Shown here one piece after another: positions 54,155-64,000 of a stretch of DNA of 64,000 nt. The stretch spans positions 14,301,646-14,365,645 of the forward strand of contig CM066919.1 in NCBI GenBank assembly GCA_033964015.1, read 5' to 3'. The notes beneath the pieces were generated by a model. That model ran no database searches, was not told where the DNA came from, and was given only the letters and a program-made list of their open reading frames with translations. The stretch is from Scolanthus callimorphus. Lineage: Eukaryota; Cnidaria; Anthozoa; Actiniaria; Edwardsiidae. The number at the start of each line of letters is the position of its first letter. Positions within the stretch are counted from its first letter, which is position 1. Both the position numbers and the translations under genes were made by a program.

Positions 54155-54860
54155 GCCCTGATTTTAGCACAGGCGATCCAAGCTGTGAAAGAAAACATGC
54201 AACGTTGTCGCTGTAAAAATTATACGTAAATGTAAATATTGAAATAAAATCATGTGACATCTCCTTGGAATGTTGTAGTTGTCAAATAAAGTGCTCCCGG
54301 AGCGTTTTTTATTGCATTTTGGGTGTTTTTTGTGCCTTTTTCTTAATACCCCTACCGTATGTTATAATAGATTGACAAGGTACGAAACGAGCATTCAAAA
54401 CACCTTTTTCAAGCTCGATTTTTTTCGCTAAAAATCGGGCTTGGTCATCAAACAAAACAACCCAGACAACGAGGAATGAACCACAGCACTATGTTTTAGC
54501 AGTCATTTGAATGTGCAACTTACCTGAGAGAAGTGCGAGGTCTTAAAAGTCCAAACGATTTCGATTTGAAGGCGACGTTAGAAAAAGTGGTTGGGTCACG
54601 GTCGCACGGACTGGGTCGAGAAATCCAATCGACTGCCACTATTGTGAATTTAGCCAATCAGAGTCGCAAAGCAGATCGACCGTTTTCGCGCCATTGCTCC
54701 AGGTTTGCTCTGATTGGCTAAATTCACAATAGTGGCAGTCGATTGGATTTCTCGACCCAGACCGTGCGACCGTGACCCAACCACTTTTTCTAACGTCGCC
54801 TTCAAATCGAAATCGTGACATGACTAGAGCTTGGATCGCCTGTGATTTTAGGGGCGCTGG
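54155..54860. mobile_element. Inverted-repeat element around a 260-bp palindrome
   Basis: The outer pair is ACAGGCGATCCAAGCT (about 54168) with AGCTTGGATCGCCTGT (ends about 54843). The inner palindrome 54554-54815 has arms of about 115 bases (GATTTCGATTTGAAGGCGAC through GAATTTAGCCAATCAGAG) and a loop of about 40 bases. Both arms end in CCAATCAGAG. Confidence 0.7.
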
Positions 54861-55129
54861 AAGGATTCAAATTGTAATTTAGCACGGCAGTAGCGCGGCG
54901 TTGGCACGGCAGATAGTGCCGTTCCTATTGCAAATGAGCTCGAGACAATAGGTCTAACTAACTAAACAATGGGAAATTGATATTTAGTGCGACAAGAATA
55001 AGTTCGTCTTCTAAAACTGATTTTTATATAACATTGTACTATTGTATTCGGTTTCGTTTTCTCCTCTAGCTTTCGCGCATCCAGAGTTTGTCTGCGCGCA
55101 CAGGGTACGATTGTATTTACGCGTATGCC

Positions 55130-55345
55130 ATTCTCGTACCCAGAGCTCCCCGGCTCGCTCCTCGCAGGGGAGGCTCTGGTGACATCCATTTGAGGACCGT
55201 TGGTGATTGGCTGGTTTTGAACGTTGGTGCATGCGCAGAAAGATCTTTCTCTCAACGGCTCTGTATCAAATCTCGCGCATGCGTCAGTGGCTGTCACCAG
55301 AGCCTCCCCCGCGAGGAGACGAGCCGGGGAGCTCTGGGTAAGAGA
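55130..55345. repeat. Inverted repeat, CCCAGAGCTCCCCGGCTCG type
   Basis: CCCAGAGCTCCCCGGCTCGC...GGAGGCTCTGGTGACA pairs with TGTCACCAGAGCCTCCCCCG...GACGAGCCGGGGAGCTCTGG across about 100 bases. Confidence 0.75.
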
Positions 55346-55497
55346 ATGCGCGTATGCAGTATGTAACTGATTTCTGTAACCGCCCTGATGAAGGACTGCA
55401 AGTTAAAGTCCTAAAAGTCGGCACAAATCTTGTCTGTTTTGTCCTTTCTCTCTATTACAAATCAACTCCATAGTTATTTCCTTTATGTATGGTCACA

Positions 55498-55997
55498 GGG
55501 CGCCCAAGATCATTGTTTGTGAAAAGTCGATCCTGTTCTGTCCCGTTAAAATGCCCCCTGTATCGTTAAAATGCTCTAAAAACGTAAAAATATTGTCAAA
55601 TTTTCAAATAAAAAAATCTTACCTCTGTACATTGTCTCTGTGATGCTTTGGAGTTCTTTGTAGTCCAGAAAATTGCCCCATATTGCGTAAAACAGCCTGT
55701 AAGAGCCAAAGTTCCTGACACCACTTCCCCCCTTGTAAAAGGTTTTCTTTTACAAGGGGGGAAGTGGTGTCAGGAACTTTGGCTTTTACAGGCTGTTTTG
55801 CGCAATATGGAGCAATTTTCTGGAGTACAAAGAACTCCAAAGCATCACAGAGACAATGTATAGAGGTAAGATTTTTTTATTTGAAAATTTGACAATAGTT
55901 TTACGTTTTTAGAGCATTTTAACGATCGCGATACAGGGGCATTTTAACGGGACAAAACAGGATCGACTTTTCACAAACATTGATCTTGGGCGCCCTG
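55498..55997. repeat. 500-bp near-perfect palindrome upstream of rabaptin
   Basis: CAGGGCGCCCAAGATCA at 55498 returns inverted ending at 55997. The arms of about 245 bases meet at GGTTTTCTTTTACAAGG near 55745. It ends about 150 bases upstream of the rabaptin start codon. Confidence 0.88.
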
Positions 55998-56077
55998 TGG
56001 TATGGTGCTGTCATTGTGGTCTCCTTGGGCCCTGGGCCCTAGTACAATTACGTGGAACCGAGGCGACTCTGTGGTAA

Positions 56078-56094
56078 ACATGGCGGCCATGTTT
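56078..56094 (+). promoter_or_regulatory. YY1-like palindrome in the rabaptin leader/promoter
   Basis: AACATGGCGGCCATGTT contains the AANATGGCGGC core on both strands and lies about 55 bases upstream of the ATG. YY1-type sites of this form are common near TATA-less metazoan starts. Confidence 0.5.
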
Positions 56095-56145
56095 GGATAA
56101 TCAGACTTCGACAGGCATTTGAGCAACGCAAGTTACTGCTCCGCT

Positions 56146-56188
56146 ATGGCGGAAGGAGCAGATATTTCCGATCGAGTCCTTCCAGATG
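56146..56188 (+). CDS. RABEP1: Rabaptin exon 1 (start codon)
   Basis: ATG at 56146 encodes MAEGADISDRVLPD, ending G|GTATGC in phase 1. The start was chosen because it is the first ATG in frame with exon 2 and stands just below the YY1-like site. The first 14 residues alone carry no family signature. Confidence 0.75.
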
Positions 56189-59100
56189 GTATGCACAATA
56201 TAATCTGTAAATAGTTCGAGATGTCGAATATTTTTAGGCATATTTTCACTCTTCTCCTGTTGTGGTGTCAGATCCTGAATCGCTGAAAACGATCATCTAC
56301 GACCTACAAAAAAGGGAAAGGCAACTCATCTGGAACAAGCAAGAAGCTGAGATAGAATTTGGGAAAAAGAGAGCTAAATTTAAAGAACTTTATCTTTCAA
56401 GAGAAGGTATGATAAGTATAACCCTTGATTTATGTTGTTTAAGTAGTTGTACCAGTTTGAAATTTTGCAAGTCATGTAAGTACATACATACATACATAAA
56501 CTTTATTAAAGTGTCAAAGGTATTTAGCTACAAGCTAATTGTGGACACTATAAAATAATAATAAAAAAAATTTTAAATCTAACCTAGCTATATACTGTAT
56601 ATATAAATATTTAAATATTATTAAAAATCTGTAAATCAATAACTACTTACTAACCGAGAGTGAGGACATTACGTGAAATATCAAACTGAGGTTTTGGCGT
56701 ATCGAGCGAGCGATAGCGAGGTTGATATGCCAAAACCGAGATTTGATATTTCACGTAATGCCCGAACGGTCGAGGTTAGTAAGTTGTTTATTATATGGCA
56801 CTTTTTCTACAAACTTTTTACGAACCGGAAGTCGCCTCGTTCATTTTCCCGCCGAAATAACTCAGACGTGCCCGAGTTCATTCAGAGTTTTTTCTGAGTC
56901 AAATTGATAGAACAAACCCGTGTGTGAAAACCACGCCAGACTTGCTCTAAAGTAATCAATCTCTTATGGATATCAAATACTTCGGAATCCTTTCTTTTAC
57001 AGATATTTTATAATGTTGTTTAGTCATTTGTGAGAAACTTTTGAGGGAGTTACAGAAGTTTCAAACGGCAAGCAACCGGGAAGCAAGTCTTCCACGTCAG
57101 CTCAACTTTTTTTAGCACCATTGGGAAAAACATTGCACTAGGAAACAGCCTTTAATAATACGGAAGAAGAGTTAAACCTGAAGAAGACATTTCACAAGCT
57201 ATCCTCCAGAAAATTGCAATGGTTATTTTATTTGTGCAAAGGCAAACGTAAAAGTAAGAATGAATTTAACTCGAGGAGGTGGAGAGAGAAAAGAAATCAA
57301 CGACTTCACTATGACATCGGTAAGCACAAAGTTTGAACTCGCTTTCTGTTATTATTCTTAGCTCTCAAGTTTCTTGAATTCCCATTAAATTTTGACTTTA
57401 CATGTAGCTTTTACCTTTTGCTGCTATTTTGACTCCCTTAAGTTATCATAGACTCGAATTTCTTAGTAGAGTAACTTTTTGGCTCTGCTTTTGCTTTTGT
57501 AAACAGGTCATTTCTGCTATTCAGGCCTTTATTTTCCTCTTGTCACTACAAGTTAGATTTGTGTTATACTGTGTCAAGTATTCCTTGTTGTGAATTTCGC
57601 TGAAAATCTTTTTGAATTTGTGTTGGAGATGATTTTTTGTCAGTCGTGAACTGCGAGCGGGCATTAAGAATTTCCATAATGCCTGTGGGCATTACGGAGA
57701 GTTACGCCCGCTCGTTAGCCAATCAGAGCCCGCGTACTATCGTTGCCATATAATAATATTCAATATAATATATTCTATATTCTATGCACACTATATTTAC
57801 AGACAATCACAGGCAAACACAATACAAGTAGACAAACATGTGTATACAGAAAGACACAAAAACGAACATACAGACAAAAAGCAACATATAAATAGATAAC
57901 AAACAAATTAATTTAAAAATATGGTACAAGGGTAGTGTACACTCCTCATGCGCCAGACCGCTAGACAGCACACAGGACCACCCCACACGCCCATCCCACT
58001 AAGAAGAGCAAGCGCTGCAGTCACATGTGCCGTCCAGCAGGCCAAGCACATCAAGAGTGCGCACTCCCGTCTTTATAGCTTGTAGGCTGACCTTGTTTCG
58101 CAGTTCCTGACTTATCTTCCCCCAAATATGGGGGCCTAAAAACCTGATGCTATGTCTACCATAGGTAACTGTATTGAATCTTGGTATGGGAAAGTCACTC
58201 CTTAAATTATAGCTCCTGTCTTGCTGGAAAAATATGTTTCTAATTTGCTGTGGAGCTAGGGAATGTTTGACTTTATACATAAGTATTAGAATGTCTTGTA
58301 ACCTCCTATTCTCTAGACTTGAGAGTCGCCCTCTTCTTAAAAGTTCAGCATAAGTGTCATATTTATTGTTAAATATTGTGCGCAGCACTCTTTCTTGTAC
58401 TCTCTCTAACTTTCTAGCATCCGCAGCCCTACAAAAGTGCCATACCATGTGGCAGTATGTAAGATTTGGTAATATTGCCGATTTATAAAGTTGTAATTTG
58501 GCATCTCTTGGAATTAGATTCCTCAGCCTTACCAGCACACCAACTTTTTGGCTTGCTCTCTTGCATATTTCACTGATATGAAGACTAAAGTTCAGCTTAT
58601 CGTCAAGAGTCACTCCTAGCAGTTTCATTTCAGTAGATGATTTGATTATTTCTTCGTCAAACTTAACCTGTATAGACAGGTTGTCTTTATTTCTATTTGC
58701 TCTGCCTAACAGCATTAGATTATATTTATCATAATTTCCTTTAGAAAGTTATCTTTGTACCATTTTGAGATTTGATGTCCCTCCTCGTTCAAAATTTGTT
58801 CCACACACTCAATTGTTCCCCCTTTACATATAGCTGATGATCGTCAGCGTACATTGACAGGCTAGCAGTTTTAACTTCGAATGTCATGTCGTTTTGGAAG
58901 ATATTCCATAATAATGGTCCAAATGACGACCCTTGAGGACATCGTCTTACTGCATCCTTCCAGACACTGGTGACTTCATTAAGTTTGACCCTGTTTTGTC
59001 GGTTGGTAAAATATGATCTCATCAAGTGTAATGACTCCTCTGAAAAGCCATATGCCTTGAGTTTATTTACCATGAGTGCTGGATGTAGGGAATCAAATGC

Positions 59101-62100
59101 TTTACTCATATCCGTTGAGAGTATTCCAATGAACTGTTTGGAATCCACAGCCAGCTTCCAGTCTTCCGTGAGTTTTAGCAGAGTAGTTTCGCAGCTATGC
59201 TTTTTTCTGTATGCCGATAAGCAAGGATCAGCTTAGGATCAAAATGATTGTTTACTTGTGTACTCATCATTGACTCATAAACCTTATCTACTGTGCACAG
59301 CAATGTTATTGGGCGGTAGTTTTTTCTCTCAAGACGGTCGTCCTTTTTGTATACCGGGTTCCATTCCCCTCTCTTCCATGCTTCCGGCCATTCTCCTCTC
59401 CTGATACACTCATTATAGAGACTCGTCAAGGAGTCTGCTATACCACTTGATGCTAATCTTAACAATTTGGGAGTAATGGAGTCATGTTCACAGAACAGTT
59501 AACAGATTTCCAAAACATTGGAATTTATGGAATAATTTTTATTCAATAAGCTTAATTTTGCCATAAGTTAAGTATCAAAGATATTTCAAAAGTTGTAAGC
59601 TTATGGAAAACGTTAGAAAAAAGTCAATGAATATTACTGACTTGCAACATTGTCTTGTCTGTGTCTTGTAAACAATTAGTGGTGGATAGAGCGGTTTTCA
59701 TATGACTGTAGTGAAACCAATCACAGAGTAATTACACCAATTCTGAATAAAACCTATAGGAGTGTTACAAAGTAATTGGGAATTACTCACAACAGTCATC
59801 TAGAATCCACTCTATTTGGATGATGACTATATAAAGGCCCATTTACATGCTGTGATTTGTCGAGCCCGATTTCTTGTACTTCGTTCGGTTTCAGGCAGAC
59901 ACTGAAAAATCTATGGCATCGCATCAGATTTTTTCATGTCAGGGCTGATTTTCCTTCGGACAAATCAAATAACTCGCGGCTGAAAAAACAATTGGGCCGA
60001 CAAATGGCAGCATGTAAATGGGCCTTAATGCTGTGTTTACACCTAGGATGTTTACTGCAGTAAACCAATTTACTAACCTCAGTAAAGTTTAAATAAGTGT
60101 AGACAGTTCAGTAAATGCAGGCAAAGACAAAGGAAAGTCAACCTAGGTTGAGTAAACGTTAACTATTCTAATGGCAATTCAAAGTGCAAAAGCACTTGAA
60201 TTTGGTGAACAGGAGTTTAAAATAAAATGTGCCATTTCGCAACAGATAAGGAAAAAGTCTTTGGATATGTTAAGGTATAGATATAGGTTGGGGATGTGTC
60301 CGCGTAAAAAAATGATATTGGGTCGCAATTGAACCTAAAAAGCTGACTTTGCTATCATTTTAAAGCTAAAAGAATGATGTTTTTGGATGTATTAACTATT
60401 TAGTGGAATTTATCACAAAACGCAAGATTTTGGGTCCCTCACAAAAATTCAGTGTGTTTGCTATAAGAGTTCCAGGATGTTTGGGATTAAAATAAACACG
60501 ACCGCTTTAAACTGAATTATGATAACAGATGAATGTTCTAAAAAACCGATTTTCGATTTGCAAAACATTTTGCAAAATATCACGTTCTAAAGTTAAACTT
60601 CGTATTTTTTACGTTTTTTTGTGTGTGGAAAATTACTCATAAATTCAAATTTGGAAAAGAAAATCAAAAATCCCGCACATGGTTTTCTCAGTACTACAGG
60701 TCTTTCATTTCCATAAATTTGCAGTCAATATCTTAAAACAGGTCCAACCTAGAACTCCGAGAAGTAGGAAATTTATTGTGTTAAGGAAATTTATTGTGGT
60801 CACTGCCATTGCACATCGCCAGCTCAAGTGTTGCTGACAGACAAATAACATGAAATATCACCCTCAGCCAATCAGATCTTTCAGGTGAAATTCCACTGAT
60901 AAATGCTCTTTTCTGAAAGCAATGTCCGCAGTCCCTTCTTTTGGGGCTTTCTCCCCTGTGGCACTGCTTGTTACCAAGACTCTTTTGTGAACTGGAAATA
61001 AGAGCGGGCAAACAAACTTCAGTGTAGGACTAGGACTTTCTCTCGATTTACAGACATTTGCCAAAGGCACTGCAAGCAGTCTAAACAGGTTATGGATTTA
61101 ACAGCTTTTTCAAATGCCAGTAATTTGAAATGGCAGGAATCTTTTGCTCTCAATTCAGGCGAACTTGATGTTGAGCGAGGAAAGGCAAGGGATGCAGTAG
61201 CTACTGTGGAAAAGTATAAATACGAGTTACAAAACATTAACAGGGAGTGTGAGGCTTTACGAACCACGGCTGCACTATTAGAAAGTACACAGAAAGAAGA
61301 AATGGACAGGATTCGCTCTCATTACCTAAGTGAAATTGCCTCACTTCAAGCCATCATGAGAGGTAGGATAACAGTTACATGTGTTTACATTAAGCAATAA
61401 AAGTACTTTCCGCGTGCTCTCTGCTTTCTTACAAACACGAGGGGGATGTTGGGAGAACTGATCAAAACTTGAAAGACACGAGCCGAAGGCGAGTGTCTTT
61501 CAAGTTTTATCAGTTCGACCAACATTCCCCGAGTGTTTGTAAGAAAGCAGAGAGCACACAGAAAGTATTTTTATTGCTTTTAGAAAATAACATACACACG
61601 CGCGACAGCGTTGCGTGACAATCGTGTTTCTCAGGTCTCTTACAAACACGCTTTTTAACCAATCAGAATGCGCACATTCACAATACAACATAGGTGTTAT
61701 TTTCTAATTTACATTACTGGTTATGTTGCTATATGTCTATTATCAGATATGAAAATAACTTTCACACTTTTTTACTTGGGACGAGGGAAGCCCCTACCCC
61801 CCTAGAAAAATAGGGCGCACATATCATTATGCTTCCACTTATCACTATTCCCTAATAAGCTTGATAATAATAATAATAATGATAAATTATTGCAGTCTTC
61901 CAACTTGATGAAGCATGCCAAGCTAAATGGGGAGAGAACAATAATATGCTTATCCCAATGCATTATACCTTATACATTATCCCAATTATCCCCTTTACAA
62001 GACCTTGCTTGAGAATTCCACAGCTGCTGAAAACAATAGACCTCTTTCAATTGGGCGTAATGTTGTCCCATTTCAGATCACCTGGCATTCCTATGAGTAT

Positions 62101-62864
62101 TCTTTCTTTCTTTTTTTCTGGAACACACTGAAGGATAATATATGAATATGGAAGCAACCCAATAAAGAAAGATTATTCAGATGAATGTCACATGATCTGA
62201 AATGGGACAACATTACGCCCAAGCAAAAGAGGTCTATTGGGCCTAACATGAAAAAAATATGTTGCATTATCGGGCTGACACCAAGTTAAGCTTACAAGAA
62301 ATCGGCCCAACAAATGACAGCATGTAAATCAGCCATAAGATCATTGATTTAGTAAACTTTTCAATTTTCTTCAAAATTAGGCATTTTTACAGTAGTTTTA
62401 GTGGAAACTACGTTGCAACAGTGAATGGCATTTCTTGTATTACCTCCATTAAATGGCCAACATCTATAAAGGGGCCACTTGGCTTGGTCCTGAGGGTGAT
62501 CACTTAATAGAGGTAGCACTGTACATGTAAGTAGCTTAAAAGGAGACAAAATGGCAACTATTTTTGCAAACGAGCCCTCAAACATTTCCCCAGTATTTGC
62601 CATATTTCATCTTCTTCCTTTATTTCAGAGGCTGTCAAAGAAGCGAGGACACAGGCTGCCCAACAGTATGAGCTAGAACGACATTCTCTGATTACAGCCA
62701 ATCAAAAATTAGACTCCCAGAATAAAGAATTTCAATCTAAGCTGTCCCATGATGGGAGGGGATTGAGTGTAATGTCTGTTATTAATGATGCTGTGACTGG
62801 TGTGGTCAAGAAGACTTCATCATCATCTGCTAGTGATGAAACCTTGGAAGATGGCATGAAAAAG
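56146..62864 (+). CDS. RABEP1: Rabaptin-like gene (Rab GTPase-binding effector), first four exons
   Basis: Gene-level entry. Rabaptins are long coiled-coil effectors of Rab5/Rab4 that work with Rabex-5 on early endosomes. Exons 56146-56188, 56272-56406, 61054-61362 and 62629-62864 join in phase without a stop to give about 241 residues. The clearest match is KKRAKFKELYLSRE, closely resembling the N-terminal QKRAKFKELYLAKE stretch of vertebrate rabaptin-5, and EIASLQAIMRE, like its EVASLQAVMKE. The rest is heptad-rich, as expected for coiled coil. The vertebrate protein is about 860 residues, so most of the gene lies beyond base 64000. Intron 2 (4.6 kb) holds a LINE and several MITEs. Confidence 0.88.
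56272..56406 (+). CDS. RABEP1: Rabaptin exon 2 (KRAKFKELYL motif)
   Basis: The acceptor CTGTTGTGGTGTCAG precedes 135 bases encoding DPESLKTIIYDLQKRERQLI, then WNKQEAEIEFGKKRAKFKEL and YLSRE. The donor is GAAG|GTATGA. It enters and leaves in phase 1. This exon gives the best family match. Confidence 0.92.
56667..56760. repeat. Palindrome with CG-rich apex in rabaptin intron 2
   Basis: CATTACGTGAAATATCAAA...GGTTTTGGC pairs with GCCAAAACCGAGATTTGATA and TTTCACGTAATG. The apex is CGAGCGAGCGATAGCGAG. Confidence 0.8.
56790..57660 (-). repeat. Third copy of the promoter-like segment of elements B and C, inverted
   Basis: GAACCGGAAGTCG...TCATTTTCCCGCCGAAA, TATTTTATAATGTTGTTTAG, CGACTTCACTATGACATCGG and TCAGTCGTGAACTGCGA each match the inverse of 33400-34370. 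Identity is lower than between B and C, and the Helentron-like ends are absent. Confidence 0.7.
57655..57725. repeat. Hairpin GCGAGCGGGCATTA with CCAATCAGAGC flank
   Basis: GCGAGCGGGCATTAAGAATT...ATAATGCC pairs with GGCATTACGGAGAGTTACGC and CCGCTCG, followed directly by AGCCAATCAGAGCCCGCG. Confidence 0.7.
57765..59500 (-). pseudogene. CR1-like LINE, 5'-truncated, in rabaptin intron 2
   Basis: The minus strand shows, in order, WPEAWKRGEWNPVYKKDDR and NYRPITLLCTVDKVYESMM (about 59400-59260), LSTDMSKAFDSLHPALMVNK, PQGSSFGPLLWNIF, MYADDHQLYV (catalytic box, about 58840), KLLGVTLDDKLNFSLHI and the C-terminal LRSDFPIPRFNT region ending at 57999. Frame breaks near 59170 and 58740-58790 and loss of the 5' half make it inactive. 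An AT-rich 3' region runs to about 57765. No downstream consequence for the host gene is apparent because it is antisense in an intron. Confidence 0.88.
59689..59812. mobile_element. TA-flanked MITE, family GAGCGGATTTC, copy 3
   Basis: GAGCGGTTTTCATATGACTG...CAGTCATCTAGAATCCACTC with TA at 59687-59688 and 59813-59814. The interior is close to copy 1 (AATTCTGAATAAAACC, TAGGAGTG, CAAAGTAATT). Confidence 0.85.
59836..60026. mobile_element. Inverted-repeat element, AAGGCCCATTTACATGCTG ends
   Basis: AAGGCCCATTTACATGCTGT...TTTGTCG pairs with CGACAAATGGCAGCATGTAA and ATGGGCCTT. A related single end (ACAAATGACAGCATGTAAAT) lies near 62309-62330. Confidence 0.75.
60027..61053. other. Rabaptin intron 2, no feature recognised
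   Basis: AT-rich intron sequence between the repeat at 59836-60026 and exon 3. One CCAATCAGA motif occurs near 60878. Confidence 0.5.
61054..61362 (+). CDS. RABEP1: Rabaptin exon 3 (coiled coil)
   Basis: The acceptor TCTCTCGATTTACAG precedes 309 bases. With the phase-1 G of exon 2 the first codon is GAC. Recognisable stretches are FALNSGELDVERGKARDAVA, NINRECEALRTTAALLE and HYLSEIASLQAIMR, rich in heptad-spaced L, I and A with E/K/R between. The donor is GAGAG|GTAGGA in phase 1. Confidence 0.9.
61418..61568. repeat. Palindrome with CG-rich apex in rabaptin intron 3
   Basis: GTGCTCTCTGCTTTCTTACA...GATCAAAACTTGAAAGACAC pairs with GTGTCTTTCAAGTTTTATCA...TGTAAGAAAGCAGAGAGCAC. The apex is GAGCCGAAGGCGA. 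AACCAATCAGAATGCGC follows at about 61659. Confidence 0.85.
62039..62234. mobile_element. TA-flanked MITE with GACCTCTTT ends
   Basis: GACCTCTTTCAATTGGGCGT with AATGTTGTCCCATTTCAGAT pairs with ATCTGAAATGGGACAACATT and ACGCCCAAGCAAAAGAGGTC. TA lies on both sides (62037-62038, 62235-62236). Confidence 0.85.
62629..62864 (+). CDS. RABEP1: Rabaptin exon 4
   Basis: The acceptor CTTCCTTTATTTCAG precedes EAVKEARTQAAQQYELERHS, then QKLDSQNKEFQSKLSHDGR and a serine-rich, non-helical stretch (KKTSSSSASDETLEDGMKK). The donor AAAAAG|GTAGGC leaves phase 0. The change from coiled coil to Ser/Asp-rich linker fits a rabaptin. Confidence 0.9.
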
Positions 62865-63931
62865 GTAGGCTAATTTGAAATCTTGGGTCAGTCATTTATG
62901 TCTTCTTTAGTTGTGGAGGGAGAGGGGGCATACGAATGCCTACCCTTGAGAAGTCCATAGGGTTAGGCCAATTAATCTTAGTTTTCCGGGAGTAAAGATA
63001 CAAAATTTCCAAACAAACAATATATTTTGCAAGGAGTGATAAAACTACTCGGAAGATTGTGTCCAACCATCCAGAGTTCAGCAGGATTTTCCCAATTATT
63101 TTGCTTGAAATTCCTGATTCCTGACACAACCTCGATCGGGATACTAAAATCCCAATTTTAGAGATTTAGATGGCTTAAATCCTGACTTTTGAGATTTTGA
63201 TGGCTTTTTCCACCGAGTACCAAGCCCATAAATATTTCTGATGATTCTTACGAACAGAACATGATGAAATCATTAAAATAAATAAATTATCCATTTCTAG
63301 GCTTTTTCAAAAGTTGGTCACCTGCCCGAAAGTCGCGAACATGCAGCAAATCAGTTACCCACTTTTTTTTTTTTTTTTTGGGGGGGGGGGGGGGGGGAGG
63401 GGAGGTTGACTCGCTCGTCTGGCGCAAAAATTCCGAAGTCTCTAAGGCCTACGGCAAACGCCGAACTTCAGCCGCTCTTCTTCTGTTGAACCTTCCTCTG
63501 CCGCTTCATTATACTTTATAATCAATACATTTCTATTGTTTTGTATTGGAACGGTGCCACTATGGCAAGGCGTTTGCCGTAGGCCTAAGTTGGACACTCT
63601 GGATGGAGGAGCAGAAAAAAAAACCCACTACATTGTGTTGCCATAGGTTACGCGAGCTTAAGCATGACTCCATTTTGCATTTGGAAATTTTTAATTTAAA
63701 AGAGGAGTGAGGTTTTTGTTTTCAAGACCTTAGTTAGCCTTATCCAGCTTCATTACATGCCACCGTGCAGGATTAACCGTCACAATTGACACAGGAATTG
63801 TCACAACTCAAGCCAAAACACATTCTTTGACATTAAATTGATCTTGACAAGGACTTTACCCCGGCGATGTAAGAATCTATCGCTTCGTTGAACAAGAGTA
63901 TCCAAAGACCCATTCGCTGTTGTTAGATTGT
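62865..63931. other. Rabaptin intron 4 (partial) with one inverted repeat
   Basis: TAAGGCCTACGGCAAACGCC near 63442 pairs with GGCGTTTGCCGTAGGCCTAA ending about 63589. A T tract and G tract occur at 63364-63399. No further rabaptin exon was recognised. Confidence 0.5.
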
Positions 63932-64000
63932 TAATAATAATAATAATAATAATAATCGTTTATTATTCCTCTTGCAGTTAAGACTGAATTACAGGAATAG
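63932..64000 (-). mobile_element. 3' end of a LINE running off the window
   Basis: A TAA microsatellite is followed by ATCGTTTATTATTCCTCTTG CAGTTAAGACTGAATTACAGG, closely parallel to 49090-49146 (ATTCGTTTATTAAATAGTAC CTCTCGCAGTG, ACTGAATTATAGG), the 3' end of the LINE inside env. The same orientation is implied, with the body beyond base 64000. Confidence 0.65.

Noticed and set aside
55619..55863. Two similar frames of about 70 codons on opposite strands
   Set aside because: They are the two arms of the 55498-55997 palindrome, not genes.

Overview
The window looks like nuclear DNA of an intron-rich, AT-rich early-branching animal, most likely a cnidarian and probably a stony coral. That assignment is an inference. 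It rests on two spliced metazoan genes whose small exons lie kilobases apart, on the absence of long host open reading frames, and on a very dense load of short foldback and inverted-repeat elements, CR1/L2-like LINEs, Penelope, BEL/Pao and Ty3/Gypsy retroelements.

Two host genes were rebuilt from splice signals and reading phase. (1) An SLC13-family sodium-coupled carboxylate (or sulfate) transporter lies on the minus strand. It starts with ATG at 30015 and six coding exons are visible (29905-30015, 27770-28035, 20994-21224, 10503-10633, 7036-7158, 4306-4398). It continues past the left edge. Phases join everywhere except between the third and fourth visible exons, where a small exon must be missing. 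(2) A rabaptin-like gene (RABEP1 family, Rab5/Rab4 effector coiled coil) lies on the plus strand. It starts with ATG at 56146 and four exons join in phase (56146-56188, 56272-56406, 61054-61362, 62629-62864). It runs off the right edge.

Layout. 1-30 kb is SLC13 introns packed with repeats: a TTA-flanked Harbinger-like element (4970-6864), a Helentron-like element whose core is a 128-bp satellite full of TGACGTCA sites (7411-8756), a long palindromic element (8838-10113), a LINE fragment (11.2-11.7 kb), a foldback element with a copy of its own family inserted in its middle (12629-15148), a BEL/Pao pol pseudogene carrying a 252-bp MITE (21.4-24.0 kb), and large foldbacks at 25170-26526 and 28161-29234. 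30-56 kb is intergenic. It holds further foldbacks, two adjacent Helentron-like copies carrying a promoter-like segment (33.3-36.1 kb), a tRNA-derived SINE (37.6 kb), a TTAA-flanked palindrome (38.9-39.6 kb) and the main item of interest.

That item is a 10.2-kb LTR retroelement at 40833-51087 with nearly identical LTRs and a 4-bp target duplication. Its parts, in order, are a leader with primer site and splice donor, gag, a textbook -1 frameshift signal (GGGAAAC next to the gag stop, followed by a 7-bp stem), protease, reverse transcriptase/RNase H, integrase, a 57-codon hydrophobic overlapping ORF, a splice acceptor, an envelope-like glycoprotein with a furin-type RREKR site and C-terminal membrane anchor, and a 3' accessory ORF whose pattern resembles a BTB/SKP1 fold. 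This copy is defective: a frameshift in RT, in-frame TGA codons in pol and env, and a LINE inserted in env.

56-64 kb is the rabaptin gene, with a CR1-like LINE in intron 2, several TA-flanked MITEs and, at the right edge, the 3' end of a second LINE resembling the one inside env. All domain calls were made by eye from sequence motifs; no database search was possible.
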